NCBI RefSeq assembly: GCF_036370855.1 | Contig: NC_088130.1 | Span: forward strand, 65,076,941-65,140,940 | Length of the DNA stretch: 64,000 bases | Reading direction: 5' to 3' | From: Dromaius novaehollandiae | Lineage: Eukaryota; Chordata; Aves; Casuariiformes; Dromaiidae | Shown: one piece after another, positions 62,066 through 64,000 of the stretch | How the letters are laid out: every line of letters starts with the position of its first letter | How positions within the stretch are numbered: position 1 is the first letter of the stretch | Program-made: the position numbers and the translations under genes | Notes under the pieces: generated by a model | Database searches by the model: none | Seen by the model: only the letters and a program-made list of their open reading frames with translations | What the model was told of the DNA's origin: nothing

Positions 62066-62672
62066 TTAGACCTTGACAGGTGGGAGAAGTGGGCCAACAG
62101 GGATCTCATGAAGTTCAGCAAAGAAAAATGCCACATCCTGCAAGTGGGGAGGAATAACCTCCAGCTGAACAGCTGGAAAGCAGCTTTGCAGAGAAGGATC
62201 TGGGGATCCTAGTAGACAACAAGTTGCACGGAGACAGCAATGTGCCATTGCAGCAAAGGCCAACAGCATAGAAAGACTATCAGCAGCCGGCTGAGAGAGG
62301 TGGTCCTTCCCATCTGCTCAGCACTAGCAAGACCACATCGGAGGTGTTGTGTCCAGTTCTGGGCTCCCCAGTAGAAAAGAGACATGGACATGCTGACATG
62401 AGTCCAGTGAAGGACAACATAGATGATGAAGGGACAGGGGCATCTCTCCTATGAGGAGAAGCTGAGAGAGCTGGGACTGTTCAGCTTGGAGAAGAGAAGG
62501 CTTGGGGCGATCTTTTCAACATGTATTAACACCTCATAGCGGGAAAGTAAAGAGGATGGGGCCAGACTCTTTTCAGTGGTGCCCAGTGACAGGACAAGAA
62601 GCAATGGGCACAAATTGAATCACAGGAGATTTCATTAAAACATCAGGAAAACACCCACCTTTTTTACTGCAA
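62066..62672 (+). mobile_element. CR1 LINE fragment, truncated at both ends
   Basis: This is the reverse-transcriptase C-terminal region of a CR1 element on the + strand. From 62069 the frame reads DLDRWEKWANRDLMKFS and KCHILQVGRNN, typical of CR1 ORF2. That frame meets a stop at 62210-62212, while the adjacent frame carries the expected LGILVDNKL (about 62200-62226), showing a frameshift. Nucleotide landmarks follow: GTCCAGTTCTGGGCTCCCCA (near 62352), CATCTCTCCTATGAGGAGAA (62441-62460), CTGGGACTGTTCAGCTTGGA and GAGGATGGGGCCAGACTCTT. The match ends near TTTTTTACTGC (about 62670), before the 3' UTR and terminal repeats. Minus-strand open frames here are shadows. Confidence 0.93.
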
Positions 62673-62702
62673 TTTTGGGTTTGTTTTGTTTTGTTTTGTT
62701 TC
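62673..62702. repeat. TTTTG pentanucleotide microsatellite
   Basis: About four TTTTG units (62680-62701) sit exactly where the CR1 homology stops. Confidence 0.9.
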
Positions 62703-64000
62703 CTCATGCTGCCTCACATACTTAGGAAAAGCTCAACATAAGGAGACACTTCATTAACTTTCTTGAAACCAGCTTAAACCTGATGTAGAAAACTGAGAAG
62801 AGTTCGACAGCTACATGCTGAGTAGTGAGTAGCCTCACTAGTGTCCTGTATGATTTTAAGTAAGGCTTATCAGTAGTCTCTTTTGTTCGGTGACTGGCAT
62901 TTAAGCTTTTGGGGGTTGATTACTCTCTCTTTTCCACACTTGAGGCAACAGTAATTATACTAATCATGATCATCATAACCATAACTTTTTTTTATTTTTT
63001 ATTATTTTTTGTAGTTTTCTACAACTGTGCATGATACAATTTTAAGTGTACTGTTGAAGACACTCTCATTAACTTCCCAGGAGCTTCCAGTCAGGAATGT
63101 GAATATTTGTATGGGAAGGCACTTCTAATTTCTCTCCTTCATGCACCAGTCTGCTTTCCTAAACCTACTTCTCTTTTCGTGTTAGTATTCCAAGACTCCA
63201 GGGGCATGTTTACCATGCAGTTTCTTTCTGGCACTGCTTTCTCCCATGTTGGTTCCTGGGGGTTTCTGAAACTGTAAGAAACGCAATTTATGATGATTTT
63301 CTGATGTCAGGTTAAAGCAATGTTCTCAAGGTTAAAAGTGTTACTGGATTTTAACATCAGAACTAAAAGCTCTTGTTTCTCTTGGTCTGTTTCATTTAAT
63401 TAGAGATTCTCTGAAAGCCTCTCCATAGGTCATTGTGCATTTAAAGGCTAGATAGAAAAGTGTGCCTTGGTCTTATACAAAGACATTGAGTCTCTCTTGT
63501 TCTTTGTATGGAATAAACCCATGGAGGAGGTTGATAGTGCTGATTGATAGCTCCACAGGACCGTCAAAAGTCAAAAGAAAATCTGAGAGAGTGACAATGA
63601 TAATGTTTGTTTTGATATATGCAGATGAGTCCAAAGTGAAGTTGTAACTAACTGCATGACCTGAGGGTGAATAAGGAAATGTGGATGTCTTGCAAAAGAT
63701 CTTAAAATCTCCATAGCAGGAAAATTCAGAAGGCAGGAAAGCCTGCTGTGGTAATAAAAGGCTTCTTGTGCACTATTGGTACGTAGAAGAGTTTTTGTAC
63801 CATGAAACTTTAGAAAGGGTATATATATATATTATCCTGTTTTTAATGATTTTTGCTTCCTAGCTTTTAATCAAGCTGTATGGTCTTAAATCACTGCTGG
63901 GAATGCATCAAATTAGAGTAGGAGGATCACAACTGATGCCTCTCTTAGGCTCTCTCTACTCTATACTGATCTTCAGTTTGAGGAAGACACAATGAAAGAT
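62703..64000. other. Non-coding DNA to the right edge
   Basis: No gene is supported. A T-rich patch is at 62987-63010 and a short TA run at 63820-63833. The missing CR1 3' end does not reappear in this stretch as far as I can see. Confidence 0.55.

Noticed and set aside
62066..62391. Minus-strand frames over the right-hand CR1
   Set aside because: They are antisense shadows of the CR1 coding region.

Overview
The window looks like amniote, most likely avian, nuclear DNA and contains no protein-coding gene that I can support. Three observations point this way. (1) Two fragments of CR1 LINE, the dominant interspersed repeat of birds and other sauropsids, sit at the two ends (about 1-537 and 62066-62672, both + strand). 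(2) Eroded copies of much older amniote repeats are scattered between them: MIR-type SINE cores near 1.8, 49.4 and 54.6 kb, and palindromic elements near 1.4 and 51.0 kb. (3) The rest is AT-rich, CpG-poor DNA with stop codons in every frame. The longest open frame is only 116 codons, which is what chance gives in 64 kb. The window is best read as intergenic DNA or part of a very large intron; the sequence alone does not say which.

Layout: 0-0.54 kb holds the 3' end of a CR1 element including its 3' UTR. 0.54-13.2 kb is AT-rich single-copy DNA with a palindromic element, a MIR fragment, an A24 run, a C13 run and a CA microsatellite. 13.2-14.1 kb is the one compositional outlier. It starts with a repetitive, C-rich, LTR-like segment (13.2-13.7 kb) and runs into a small CpG-island-like patch (13.8-14.1 kb) that ends in a good splice-donor match. 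This is the best candidate in the window for a promoter or first exon, probably non-coding. 14.1-49 kb is again plain non-coding DNA. It contains a modestly GC-richer patch near 26.7 kb with an open frame on the minus strand, a cluster of POU/homeobox/SOX-like motifs near 32.7 kb, and a G13 run with G-quadruplex potential at 46.4 kb. 49.3-54.7 kb carries two MIR copies and a second palindromic element. 61.4 kb has a nearly perfect 72-bp tandem duplication. 62.07-62.67 kb is a CR1 fragment that lacks its 3' end and stops beside a TTTTG microsatellite.

No gene set works together here, and I found no tRNA, rRNA, CRISPR array or novel system. The points most worth checking are the CpG-rich patch with its splice donor, its two diverged internal copies, the young 72-bp duplication, and the possible enhancer at 32.7 kb. 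All repeat-family names come from recognising consensus features by eye, not from a database search.
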